Source: Candidatus Mediterraneibacter vanvlietii
GTDB taxonomy: Bacteria; Bacillota; Clostridia; Lachnospirales; Lachnospiraceae
Direction of reading: 5' to 3'
Length of the DNA: 61,912 bases
NCBI GenBank assembly: GCA_019113645.1
Contig: DXGZ01000066.1
Span: 1-61,912, forward strand
How positions within the stretch are numbered: position 1 is the first letter of the stretch; each line of letters starts with the position of its first letter. The notes beneath the pieces are model-generated. The model saw only the letters and a program-made list of their open reading frames with translations, did not search any database and had not been told where the DNA came from. The translations under genes and the position numbers were made by a program. Shown here in pieces: positions 53,034-61,806 of this stretch.

Positions 53034-53168
53034 AGCCGGGAACTTTTAGGGATAATCGGAAAGTGCCGGGGAAGAAGGAAATGCAATGCCACAGGCTGCG
53101 CATTCCCTTCTTCTCCGGTTTTTTTAATTCGGAAAAACAGATTCGAGCCGGTCAGATAGTTCCCGGCT
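53034..53168. other. Long-range inverted repeat around the mutarotase terminator
   Basis: AGCCGGGAACT (53034-53044) is the exact reverse complement of AGTTCCCGGCT (53158-53168). The terminator lies between the two arms. Confidence 0.7.
53066..53125 (+). terminator. Strong terminator of the isomerase-mutarotase unit
   Basis: CCGG-g-GAAGAAGG-a-AATGC pairs with GCATTCCCTTCTTCTCCGG with small mismatches, followed by TTTTTTT. Confidence 0.88.
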
Positions 53169-53213
53169 TGAAAATATAAAATCAGGAATCTGGGAAAAAA
53201 GGCTGACAGGATA

Positions 53214-53242
53214 TTGACAAAAAGTTTAAAATAGAAGAAAAT
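53214..53242 (+). promoter_or_regulatory. Promoter of the GH13_31 gene
   Basis: TTGACA (53214-53219), 17 bases, GAAAAT (53237-53242). Confidence 0.5.
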
Positions 53243-53270
53243 GCGGCAAAACGGATAAGGAGAGACAAAA

Positions 53271-54947
53271 ATGGAAAAAGCATGGTGGAAAGAAAGTGTT
53301 GTATATCAGATTTACCCGAGGAGCTTTAAAGACAGTAACGGGGACGGAATCGGTGATCTGAACGGAATTACGGAGAAGCTGGATTATCTGAAAGAACTCG
53401 GAATCGATGTGATATGGCTGTCGCCGGTCTATCAGTCGCCGAACGATGACAACGGATATGATATCAGTGATTACAGGAAGATTATGACAGAGTTCGGAAC
53501 CATGGAAGATTTCGACCGGATGCTTGCTGCAGCACATGACAGGGGAATCAAGATCGTAATGGATCTTGTGGTAAATCATACCTCGGATGAGCACCCCTGG
53601 TTTGTTGAGAGCAGGAAGTCAAAAGATAACCCGTACAGAGATTATTACATCTGGCGTCCGGCAAAAGACGGAAAAGAACCGAACAACTGGGGCTCCTGTT
53701 TCTCAGGATCCGCGTGGAAATACGATCCTGAGACAGAGATGTATTTCCTCCATCTGTTCTCGAAGAAGCAGCCGGATCTGAACTGGGACAACCCGAAGGT
53801 CAGAGACGAGGTTTACGATATGATGAACTGGTGGCTGGATAAAGGGGTGGACGGATTCCGTATGGACGTGATAAGCCTGATTTCCAAGGATCCGGATTTC
53901 CCGGACGGAAAGCCGGGAATCAACGGTTATGCCAGCTTCAATGAGCCGGCCAACGGACCTCATGTCCACGAGTATCTTCAGGAGATGCGCAGACGGGTGC
54001 TGGACGGCAGGGATACACTGACGGTCGGAGAGTGCTCGGGAGTTACTCTGGAAGAGGCGAAGAAGTATGCGAGAAATGACGGTCGGGAACTGAACATGGT
54101 ATTCCAGTTTGAGCATATGGATGTAGATGCGGACGGATCAAATAAGTGGTCAGATAAGAAGATGGATCTCAGAGACCTGAAAGAGATTATGACGAAATGG
54201 GAGAAAGGTCTGGAAGATACGGCCTGGAACAGTCTGTTCTGGGAGAATCATGACCAGCCCCGCTCCGTGTCAAGATTCGGAAATGATGACGGCAAGTACA
54301 GGGAGAAGTCCGCAAAGATGCTGGCCACATGCCTTCACATGATGCAGGGAACCCCTTATGTGTATCAGGGCGAAGAGCTGGGCATGACCAATGTTCCTTT
54401 CCGTGATATTTCAGACTTCCGGGACCTGGACAGCATCAATGCCTACCATGAGCTTGTAGGCCAGGGAGTATTCACTGAGGAAGAGATGATGCGTTACCTC
54501 CGCTACAAGAGCAGGGATAACGCAAGGACGCCGTTCCAGTGGGATGACAGTGAGAATGCAGGATTCACAACAGGCACTCCGTGGATCATGGTGAATCCAA
54601 ACTATACGGAGATCAACGCGGCAGAGCAGATGGGAAGAGCAGATTCTGTGTTCAATTATTATAAAGAACTGATCCGTCTGAGAAAGACAAATGACGTGAT
54701 CGTATACGGAACATACGAACTCCTTCTGCCGGATGACAAAGAACTCTATGTATACGAACGCAGACTCGGTGAGAAGAAACTCCTTGTCATCTGTAATTTC
54801 TATGGAAATAACAGAAAATTCACGCTTCCGGAAGGATGGGACAGCGACCGACTGTCTGTGATGATCGGAAATTACAGCGACGCGCAGCCAGCAGCGGAGA
54901 TGGACATCCGTCCATACGAAGCAGTGGTACTGGAGGCAGAGGATTGA
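53271..54947 (+). CDS. GH13_31 alpha-glucosidase, probably oligo-1,6-glucosidase
   Basis: A 558-residue cytoplasmic enzyme. WWKESVVYQIYPRSFKDSNGDGIGDLNG is the usual beginning (residues 4 to 31). The catalytic triad is the Asp in GFRMDVISLI, the Glu in TVGECSG and the Asp in ENHDQPR. A Val right after the nucleophile is typical of enzymes acting on alpha-1,6 links such as isomaltose, whereas alpha-1,4 enzymes usually have Ala. It stands alone between terminators with its own promoter. Confidence 0.93.
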   Translation: MEKAWWKESVVYQIYPRSFKDSNGDGIGDLNGITEKLDYLKELGIDVIWLSPVYQSPNDDNGYDISDYRKIMTEFGTMEDFDRMLAAAHDRGIKIVMDLVVNHTSDEHPWFVESRKSKDNPYRDYYIWRPAKDGKEPNNWGSCFSGSAWKYDPETEMYFLHLFSKKQPDLNWDNPKVRDEVYDMMNWWLDKGVDGFRMDVISLISKDPDFPDGKPGINGYASFNEPANGPHVHEYLQEMRRRVLDGRDTLTVGECSGVTLEEAKKYARNDGRELNMVFQFEHMDVDADGSNKWSDKKMDLRDLKEIMTKWEKGLEDTAWNSLFWENHDQPRSVSRFGNDDGKYREKSAKMLATCLHMMQGTPYVYQGEELGMTNVPFRDISDFRDLDSINAYHELVGQGVFTEEEMMRYLRYKSRDNARTPFQWDDSENAGFTTGTPWIMVNPNYTEINAAEQMGRADSVFNYYKELIRLRKTNDVIVYGTYELLLPDDKELYVYERRLGEKKLLVICNFYGNNRKFTLPEGWDSDRLSVMIGNYSDAQPAAEMDIRPYEAVVLEAED

Positions 54948-55139
54948 ATCAGACATTTGCGCGGGCGGAGCAGTATATCTGTCTGAATGCCAGGCCGCTG
55001 TCTGTGCTGCATAACTGCTGTTTGTAATAATATAATAATAATGATAAGTCAGATGGTTCAGGCATGATGTGGGCTGAACTTCTGCAGATAAGAATAGCAG
55101 ATCCATTCAATGCATATATCAAAACATGGGAGTGTGTAT

Positions 55140-55916
55140 ATGAACCGGAAAAATGGCAGGTATCAATTATATATGGAAGCGGGACTTGCCGTCCTGCTTG
55201 TGATCACGCTTGCTCTTGCAGGAATGCGCGGGCTTCTTTCCGCCCATGCGGAAAGCTCTGAATCCCAGACAGCGGCGGAAACTTCTGCGGGTGGGACTGA
55301 CACGGCTGATGATGCGGGAGCAACTGGCGGTACAGGATCTGAGGATGATGCAGGAGAAGCCGGAGCAGAGGAGACAATCGCTGACGGCCAGTACCCGATC
55401 ATGGGAGAGAGCACCGTGACGGTTCAGGATATGGTCGATTACTTCAATGCGTCCGGGGAGGAATATCCTTCAGAAGAACTTGCTGCGGGCGGAGCTGAGT
55501 CCATAGAGACATTCTGCCAGATGTACTATGATGAGGCATTGGCAGAGGGCGTGCGGCCTGAGGTGGCCTTTGCCCAGACCATGAAGGAGACCGGCTTCCT
55601 CCAGTATGGAGGGGACGCGTCCATTGAGCAGTTTAATTTTGCCGGGCTTGGAACAACCGGCGGAGGAGTGCCAGGCAACTCATATCCGGATGTGCGCACC
55701 GGAATCCGGGCGCAGATTCAGCATCTGAAAGCATACGCGACAGCTGACGCGCTGAATCAGGAGTGTGTGGATGACCGGTATGAGTATGTGAAAAAAGGGG
55801 CCGCGCCCTATGTGGAATGGCTGGGGCAGCAGGAGAATCCCGAGGGACTCGGATGGGCGACAGGGGATAATTACGGGTATGATATTGTGAATATGATAGA
55901 GGACATGGTGGAGTAA
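55140..55916 (+). CDS. Secreted or anchored glucosaminidase-like protein
   Basis: A 258-residue protein. One hydrophobic segment near the N-terminus (about 9-28) acts as signal or anchor. A Ser/Thr/Gly/Asp-rich linker (about 35-85) follows, then a glucosaminidase-like domain: ETFCQMYYDEALAEGVRPEVAFAQTMKETG with the expected catalytic Glu (about residues 121-150), NFAGLGTT, and FPDVRTGIRAQIQHLK-type GIRAQIQHLKAYA. It probably cuts cell-wall glycan. The ATG at 55140 follows GGGAG. The preceding 190 bases (54948-55139) hold no other gene I can see. Confidence 0.85.
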   Translation: MNRKNGRYQLYMEAGLAVLLVITLALAGMRGLLSAHAESSESQTAAETSAGGTDTADDAGATGGTGSEDDAGEAGAEETIADGQYPIMGESTVTVQDMVDYFNASGEEYPSEELAAGGAESIETFCQMYYDEALAEGVRPEVAFAQTMKETGFLQYGGDASIEQFNFAGLGTTGGGVPGNSYPDVRTGIRAQIQHLKAYATADALNQECVDDRYEYVKKGAAPYVEWLGQQENPEGLGWATGDNYGYDIVNMIEDMVE

Positions 55917-55925
55917 GTCGCTATT

Positions 55926-56267
55926 CCGCTATTTTGTTGACTACCTTCATTGGCTGAACGTACGAAAACAGAGATGTTTTTAAGACGTATTCTGCAGAGC
56001 TGGAGGATATGTTCAGGCTTCCGCTCCGGGGAATAAGAGCAACTAAGAAGTTCCGGGCACGGACTAAATACAAGGACAGGCGGTGAGCAACTCGCTTTGC
56101 TCAGACAATCTCACCGCCTGTCCTGACGTCCGCACACGGAACTCCAAGTTGCGCTAATTTCCCTCCGAAGTCACCCCGCCCACATCCTCACTCTCTGCAG
56201 AAAGGTACTTGCAATAGAGTTCTGTTTTCTGCTCTATTCATATGGGAAGATAGTAACAATATAGCTG
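55926..56267. repeat. Palindromic interspersed repeat, copy B (full-length candidate)
   Basis: About 341 bases. The left end CCGCTATTTTGTT is mirrored by the right end AACAATATAGC. The central stem AGGACAGGCGGTGAG (56073-56087) pairs with CTCACCGCCTGTCCT (56110-56124). Bases 55926-56146 match the reverse complement of 1-223. Bases about 56142-56267 are a diverged copy of 106-223 on the same strand, so the whole element is one long imperfect inverted repeat. It has no coding capacity. Confidence 0.85.
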
Positions 56268-56278
56268 CCAGAAACTAA

Positions 56279-56527
56279 GGCGCGGCCGGAAGGTTTTACA
56301 AATGGTAATACCTTCAAGCCGCGCCGTTTCGCGGTTTTCCCGCCTGTTTTGCTTCACTGAGCTTCCGACGGGAAGTGCGAAGGAAGCGAAGCGGACGACC
56401 TGGATAACCTTTCTGAGAGCGGGGAGATGTGGGGCGTCTCCCCGCTCTCAGAATACGTTTCTTCAACTTATCTGCTTTCGATTCCTGACACACTTTCCGC
56501 CGAACCGCTTAGTGAACAAAATAGCGG
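56279..56527. repeat. Related palindromic element, copy C with different hairpins
   Basis: Its right 80 bases (56448-56527) share CAGAATACGT, CTTNTCTG and the end GTGAACAAAATAGCGG with copy A. The inner part differs: GGCGCGGC/GCCGCGCC (56279-56325) and a perfect 15-bp stem CTGAGAGCGGGGAGA/TCTCCCCGCTCTCAG (56413-56451). It may be a divergent family member or a chimera. An open frame across it is a by-product. Confidence 0.7.
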
Positions 56528-56598
56528 CACGGGTTTATCTGGCCCGGGTTTTATGATAAAATCGTGGTATTGATATTATGGATCAGGAGGGCGTGAGG

Positions 56599-57150
56599 AT
56601 GAAGAGACTTGCAGTGTTTTTCCCGGGCGTGGGCTATCATGTGGACAAGCCGCTGCTGTATTACAGCAGAAAGCTCGCGGAGCAGTACGGATATGAGACA
56701 GCAGATGTGACCTACGGCGGATTCGGGAAGGGAATCAGAGGCTCTGCCGAGAAGATGGAGAAGGCATTCTTCTCAGCGCTGGAGCAGGCGGAAAAGATAC
56801 TGGAACAGGTTGATTTTCAGAAATATGACGATGTGATTTTTATTTCCAAGAGCGTTGGCACGGCAGTGGCGTCCGCCTATGCGGGAAAGCACGGGATGAA
56901 GACTCGGAATATTTACTATACTCCGGTAGAGGCTTCTTTCCGGTTTATGAAGCAGCCGGGGATTGTATTCACGGGGACAAAGGATGCCTGGGTGGAGTTT
57001 GAAGCAGTGAAGCGCGGCTGTGAGGAAGGCGGATACCCGCTGTATGTTACCGAAGATGCGAACCACTCTCTGGAGACCGGGAACGTGGCGAAAGATCTGG
57101 AGAACCTGCAGGAGATTATGCGGGTGACGGAGGAATACATAGGGAGCTGA
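56599..57150 (+). CDS. Small alpha/beta-hydrolase-like protein
   Basis: A 183-residue protein beginning MKRLAVFFPGVGYHVDKPLLYY. A nucleophile-elbow-like FISKSVGTAVAS (ISKSVG), VFTGTKDAWV and a late DANHSLE suggest a Ser-Asp-His alpha/beta-hydrolase fold. The substrate is unknown. The start at 56599 is chosen because AGGAGG lies 8 bases upstream. It starts a rightward gene run that continues to yaaA. Confidence 0.72.
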   Translation: MKRLAVFFPGVGYHVDKPLLYYSRKLAEQYGYETADVTYGGFGKGIRGSAEKMEKAFFSALEQAEKILEQVDFQKYDDVIFISKSVGTAVASAYAGKHGMKTRNIYYTPVEASFRFMKQPGIVFTGTKDAWVEFEAVKRGCEEGGYPLYVTEDANHSLETGNVAKDLENLQEIMRVTEEYIGS

Positions 57151-57154
57151 TAGA

Positions 57155-57529
57155 TTGGAAACCTTTGATTTTTACAGACGCGCTGCCATTGTCTGCCGGG
57201 CGATCCCACGGGGCAGGGCAGCGTCCTACGGGCAGATTGCGCTTCTGTGCGGAAAACCGAATAATGCCAGGCAGGTGGGCTATGCCCTGAACAGAGGGCG
57301 CTTAGGTCACGGAATACCGGCACACCGGGTTGTGAACGGGAAAGGGTATTTAAGCGGCGCGGCGGCTTTTGAGACCGAAGATATGCAGAAACAGCTCCTG
57401 GAATCTGAAGGCGTGGAAGTGGAATATATGGAAGATGGCTGGAAGATCGACATGAAGAAGTATGGCTGGCACAATACGATGGAGGAAGCGCTTCATTTCC
57501 GGGAAATGTTTGAGCAGCAGGGAATCTGA
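57155..57529 (+). CDS. Alkyltransferase-like (ATL) DNA-binding protein
   Basis: A 124-residue protein of the MGMT fold. ASYGQIALLCGKPNNARQVGYALN is the DNA-binding helix-turn-helix with the conserved Arg finger (about residues 23-46). The active-site motif PCHR of true O6-alkylguanine methyltransferases reads PAHRVVN here, so the acceptor Cys is Ala. ATL proteins bind alkylated guanine and hand lesions to nucleotide excision repair. It starts with TTG 4 bases after the upstream stop. A 30-residue tail beyond the core is unassigned. Confidence 0.85.
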   Translation: METFDFYRRAAIVCRAIPRGRAASYGQIALLCGKPNNARQVGYALNRGRLGHGIPAHRVVNGKGYLSGAAAFETEDMQKQLLESEGVEVEYMEDGWKIDMKKYGWHNTMEEALHFREMFEQQGI

Positions 57530-57601
57530 AGCCGGCGGAGAACATGAAGTCAGCAGGGCTCCTAAGCCGCCAGAAAACATATGGAAAGGATGCGGGCATG
57601 T

Positions 57602-58450
57602 ATGAGAGAATTGCAGATCAGATGTATCGCCCTGGATCTTGACCGGACAACGCTGAATGGACAGGGGAGACTGAGTGCGGGCAACCGGCGGGCGATCGAG
57701 CGGGCCATAGAGAACGGGATTCATGTAGTAGTGGCGAGTGGAAGGTCTTTGGATTCACTGCCGGCAGAGGTTATGGGGATTCCGGGGATCCGATATGCGA
57801 TCACATCCAACGGCGCGGCAGTCTATGATCTGACAGACCGGAGATGTCTGAAACAGTATAAACTGGAGCCGGATGCTGTGAAACAGATTCTGGAGCTGAC
57901 AGAAGGGACTGAGGTTTCTTTTGAAGCATTCATTGACGGAAAGCCTTACGCAGAGAAAGCCTATGTGGAAGATCCGGTCCGGTTTGGCGCGATGCCACAG
58001 TCCGTTGCCTACATACAAGGGACGAGGGAACCGATTGAAGAAATAAAAAGATTTATCAGAACACATATTAATGAACTGGACTGCATTGATATTGTGGTGA
58101 AAAGTGAAAAACTTAAGATTGAGTTGTGGAAAACTCTCGAGAAAAGAGCGGAGAATGTGTATATCACATCATCAGTGCGTCAGCTCCTTGAAATATCGGA
58201 TATCCATGCCGGGAAGGATGCGGCGGTCCGGTTCCTTCTCGAGAGGCTGAAGCTGGAGAGAGAACAGCTTGCCGCATTTGGAGACGGGCATAATGATATC
58301 GGTATGCTGAAGTTTGCGGGGATCGGTTTTGCGGTAGAAAATGCTGATCCGGAATGCAGAGAGGCTGCGGACCGGATCGTTTTGTCAAATGATGCTGACG
58401 GAGTTGCGGAAGGAATCAGATGGATACTTGGGGAGGAAAAAGCGTTATGA
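57602..58450 (+). CDS. HAD-superfamily (Cof-type) phosphatase
   Basis: A 282-residue Cof-type hydrolase. The first motif ALDLDRTTLN has the nucleophile Asp and the acid/base Asp. GRSLDSLPAEV and the fourth motif GDGHNDIGMLKFAG are present, with a C2 cap between them. Substrate is a phosphorylated sugar or cofactor, not predictable. The ATG at 57602 fits AAAGGA 10 bases upstream; ATGs at 57581 and 57590 lack a site. It overlaps yaaA by 4 bases. Confidence 0.88.
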   Translation: MRELQIRCIALDLDRTTLNGQGRLSAGNRRAIERAIENGIHVVVASGRSLDSLPAEVMGIPGIRYAITSNGAAVYDLTDRRCLKQYKLEPDAVKQILELTEGTEVSFEAFIDGKPYAEKAYVEDPVRFGAMPQSVAYIQGTREPIEEIKRFIRTHINELDCIDIVVKSEKLKIELWKTLEKRAENVYITSSVRQLLEISDIHAGKDAAVRFLLERLKLEREQLAAFGDGHNDIGMLKFAGIGFAVENADPECREAADRIVLSNDADGVAEGIRWILGEEKAL

Positions 58451-59193
58451 GGATAATTATATCGCCTGCGAAAAAGATGAATGTGGATACGGATACGCTG
58501 GCGTCTGCGGGAATGCCGGCTTTTCTGGAACAGACAGGGAAACTGCTGGAATGGATGCGCGCCCTTTCCCGTGAAGAGGCGCAGGCGCTGTGGAAATGCA
58601 ATGACAAGATTGCGGAGCAGAATTATCAAAGATTTCAGGAGATGGAACTTTCAAAAAATCTGACGCCTGCAATCATCGCCTACGAAGGAATCCAGTACCA
58701 GTATATGGCGCCTGCTGTTTTCGGCGGAACGGAATCAGAGTACGTCCAGGAGCACCTGCGAATCCTGTCGGGATTCTACGGCGTACTGAAACCATTTGAC
58801 GGTGTTGTACCGTACCGGCTTGAGATGCAGGCGAAGGCTTCCGACGCAGGAGATCTGTACCGGTTCTGGGGAGACCGGATTTACCGGGAAGTGACAGAGG
58901 GCGACCGTGTGATTCTGAACCTCGCGTCAAAAGAGTATTCCAGGTGTGTGGAGAAATATCTGCAGCCGGAGGATCGCTTTATTACTTGTGTTTTCGGGGA
59001 GCTTTCAGACGGAAAGGTAAAACAGAAAGGAACTTTCGCCAAGATGGCGAGGGGTGAGATGGTGCGGTATCTGGCGGAGAGCCGGGCAGAAGATCCGGAA
59101 CAGGCGAAAGGATTCGACCGGCTGGGGTATCATTTTTCAGAGGAATTTTCCGGAGATGATGAGCTTGTATTTCTCAGGGAGCCGGAGGAGTGA
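58447..59193 (+). CDS. yaaA: YaaA family peroxide stress protein
   Basis: A 248-residue protein of the UPF0246/YaaA family, which in E. coli limits free iron and DNA damage during peroxide stress. It opens IIISPAKKMN and contains LSGFYGVLKPFDGVVPYRLEM and NLASKEYS. It is translated with the HAD gene (ATGA overlap). Confidence 0.93.
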   Translation: MRIIISPAKKMNVDTDTLASAGMPAFLEQTGKLLEWMRALSREEAQALWKCNDKIAEQNYQRFQEMELSKNLTPAIIAYEGIQYQYMAPAVFGGTESEYVQEHLRILSGFYGVLKPFDGVVPYRLEMQAKASDAGDLYRFWGDRIYREVTEGDRVILNLASKEYSRCVEKYLQPEDRFITCVFGELSDGKVKQKGTFAKMARGEMVRYLAESRAEDPEQAKGFDRLGYHFSEEFSGDDELVFLREPEE

Positions 59194-59279
59194 GAAAACA
59201 GCAACGGTACAGCCTCATGGCTGAAATGTTATCAGAAAACATGGGAAAAGACATAAGATGACGGATACGGAGGTTTCAC

Positions 59280-61688
59280 ATGGACAATTTTCAGCGGAGA
59301 GAAAAGCTGCTGCTCGACATACTGGATATCAGCGAAGAGAAAGAACATTTTCATCAGGACATTGAATTGCTGTATGTTTTAAGCGGCAGTCTTGAAATAT
59401 ATATGGATGATCAGAAAACAGTAATGTCCGGAGAGGATGTGCTGATCATAAATGCGAATAAACGGCATTATCTGAAGAACAGAGATTCGGCGTTATATGT
59501 AAAACTGACGATTATGTATGATCTGCTCAGCGATATATTGAATCATTATGATTTTATGTTTATCTGTGACTCTGCGAGAAATACAGATGCTGCATATGAC
59601 GGACTGAGAAAACTCCTTCAGCAGCTTCTGGGACATTATCTGAGCAATAAGGGGAATGTGAGAGATTTCGCGTATATTTCATTATGCTATCAGATAATGG
59701 ATTATCTCTGCACCCACTTCCTGATCCGGACAGTGGATACAGGGGAGCTGGCAGAGAGTGATAAATATCAGCAGCGCCTGCTTCAGATTGACAACTATAT
59801 CCGGGCGAATTACCGTTCTGCAATCAGTTTGAAAGACCTGGCGGAGAAATTATATCTGTCAAACGGATATCTGTCACGTTTTTTCAAGAAGAACTATGGG
59901 ATGAGTTTTGCGGATTATCTTACGCATGTCAGGCTTCACCATGCGGTAGATCAGCTTTTGTACACGGATACTCCTATCACGAGAATCGTTTATGATAATG
60001 GCTTTGCCAGCGTGGCAATTTTCAACAAAGCATTCAAAAAGGAGTATGGCGAGACTCCGTCCTCTGTAAGAAAGCGGGCGTCAATGAAGAAAACTAAGGA
60101 TCAGCCGGTTTTGTCCGGGGAAATGGAGAAGAAGCTGGAGAATGCCCTGTGGAAACAGGCGGGCAGCCGTGAGGACATGCCGTCCGGTGAGATCAGCGCG
60201 GAAGTATCCGCGGAGCATGGAGAACCTTTAAATCGGATATGGAGCAAAGTTATTAATATCGGATCCGCGGAAGACATGCTTCGATCCGAAGTTCAGGAGC
60301 ATGTGGTAATTCTGAGGGAATCGCTGAAGTTTCAGTATGTCAGGTTCTGGAATCCATTTTCGAAAGAACTTCTGATCGATATAAATAACCCGGAACACAA
60401 ATATAATTTTTCGCGGCTTGATTCTATATTGGACTTTCTTCTTCAGCATGATGTCGTGCCTTTTATTGAACTGGAGAACAAGCCGAAGCGGGTGACGAAG
60501 ACCGCGACAAGTTCCGTGATATATGAGCTGTTTGAAAGCATTGCATCGATGGAAAACTGGTGTGCGGTTGTGGAAGCATTTATCCGTCACGCGGTAGCAC
60601 GATATGGACGGGAGGAAGTTGGAAAATGGAGATTCGAACTCTGGTTTGACGCGGACAGAGTGAGAGATGAGCTGTATATCCTGAGTTATTCCGAGCGGTT
60701 CAAAGCGATTCAGAATATTATACACCAATATTCCGACGCCAGGATCGGAGGCAGCGGAATGCACGGCTATGTGAAAAGTACGGAGAAGAAATCAGCATAC
60801 ATACGGGCATTTTATAAGAAGATCAGATCCTCTGGAACAGAGCCTGATTTCATGACACTGTACTGTTATGCGTATGATTCCCGGGAGGAGAACGGAAAGA
60901 TCATATCCGGTCCGAGTTCGGATGATAATTTTGTAAGCCATATGATCGACAATGCAGAGCGTGATCAGGGAGAACTGCTTACGGACAGGAAGATCTGCCT
61001 GACGGAATGGAATCTGACGTTCAGTGACAGAAACCTGATTAATGATTCCTGTTTCAAGGGAGCGTATCTGATGAAAAACTATATCGCCATGCTCGGGCGT
61101 GTGGATATGGCGGCTTATTTCCGCGGGACAGACCGGGTTTCGGAATCCTACGATACAGATGCGTTTCTGTTTGGCGGCACAGGACTGCTGACAAGAACCG
61201 GTATATATAAACCGATGGCGTTTGCGGTTTATTTTCTGAACCGGCTTTACTCACAGTATATCGGAAAAGGGGACAATTATCTTGTCACAAAAGACGGACA
61301 CGGCAATTATGGAATTGTGTGCCACAACTGTAAAAAGCTGAGTTATAACTACTATTATGTTGAAGAAGATGATCTGGATCGTGATCACCTGTCGAAATAT
61401 TTTGAGGATATGGACAGTCTGTCTCTGCATCTGGATATCAGGGATGTGGAGGACGGCATCTATCAGATGAAGATCTACAGAGTAAATGACGAGAATGGTT
61501 CTGTACAGAGGATCTGGGGAGAAATGGAGTATGAGTCGAATCTGTCGAGAGATGACCTGCACTACATTCAGAGAGTGTGCGGACCGAAATTGTCCATGCA
61601 GAAAATACAGGCACAGGACAGATGTGTGAGACTGAATATTTCTATGATGGCGAATGAGATGGTGTACATCAATCTTACACGTTCGTGA
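59280..61688 (+). CDS. AraC regulator fused to a degenerate GH39 (beta-xylosidase-like) domain
   Basis: An 802-residue cytoplasmic protein. An AraC cupin (about 15-90) and a double helix-turn-helix (about 165-270, YDNGFASVAIFNKAFKKEYG) are followed by a GH39-like barrel (about 310-800). In GH39 the acid/base lies in W-NEP-N. Here the matching place reads FELWFDAD, so NEP is Phe456-Asp457-Ala458. The nucleophile Glu576 in LTEWN is kept. The domain therefore probably senses a xylo- or related oligosaccharide rather than cutting it. GGAGG precedes the ATG. It is the last gene before the window end. Confidence 0.87.
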   Translation: MDNFQRREKLLLDILDISEEKEHFHQDIELLYVLSGSLEIYMDDQKTVMSGEDVLIINANKRHYLKNRDSALYVKLTIMYDLLSDILNHYDFMFICDSARNTDAAYDGLRKLLQQLLGHYLSNKGNVRDFAYISLCYQIMDYLCTHFLIRTVDTGELAESDKYQQRLLQIDNYIRANYRSAISLKDLAEKLYLSNGYLSRFFKKNYGMSFADYLTHVRLHHAVDQLLYTDTPITRIVYDNGFASVAIFNKAFKKEYGETPSSVRKRASMKKTKDQPVLSGEMEKKLENALWKQAGSREDMPSGEISAEVSAEHGEPLNRIWSKVINIGSAEDMLRSEVQEHVVILRESLKFQYVRFWNPFSKELLIDINNPEHKYNFSRLDSILDFLLQHDVVPFIELENKPKRVTKTATSSVIYELFESIASMENWCAVVEAFIRHAVARYGREEVGKWRFELWFDADRVRDELYILSYSERFKAIQNIIHQYSDARIGGSGMHGYVKSTEKKSAYIRAFYKKIRSSGTEPDFMTLYCYAYDSREENGKIISGPSSDDNFVSHMIDNAERDQGELLTDRKICLTEWNLTFSDRNLINDSCFKGAYLMKNYIAMLGRVDMAAYFRGTDRVSESYDTDAFLFGGTGLLTRTGIYKPMAFAVYFLNRLYSQYIGKGDNYLVTKDGHGNYGIVCHNCKKLSYNYYYVEEDDLDRDHLSKYFEDMDSLSLHLDIRDVEDGIYQMKIYRVNDENGSVQRIWGEMEYESNLSRDDLHYIQRVCGPKLSMQKIQAQDRCVRLNISMMANEMVYINLTRS

Positions 61689-61714
61689 AGGACAGTTATA
61701 ATAAAAAAAGAGAG

Positions 61715-61760
61715 AGGTCAAAAAAGGTCATGAAAAGTGATCTTATTTTGACCTTTTTTT
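61715..61760 (+). terminator. Terminator of the AraC-GH39 gene
   Basis: AGGTCAAAA pairs with TTTTGACCT, followed by TTTTTT. An inner AGGTCA/TGATCTT-type pairing can extend it. Confidence 0.8.
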
Positions 61761-61806
61761 ATGCATGAAAGTGAAAAAATGAACAGAAACCTGTGAAAAT
61801 CTGAAT

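Noticed and set aside
56302-56556. 84-residue plus-strand frame
   Set aside because: It lies entirely in repeat copy C and crosses its hairpins; no family likeness.
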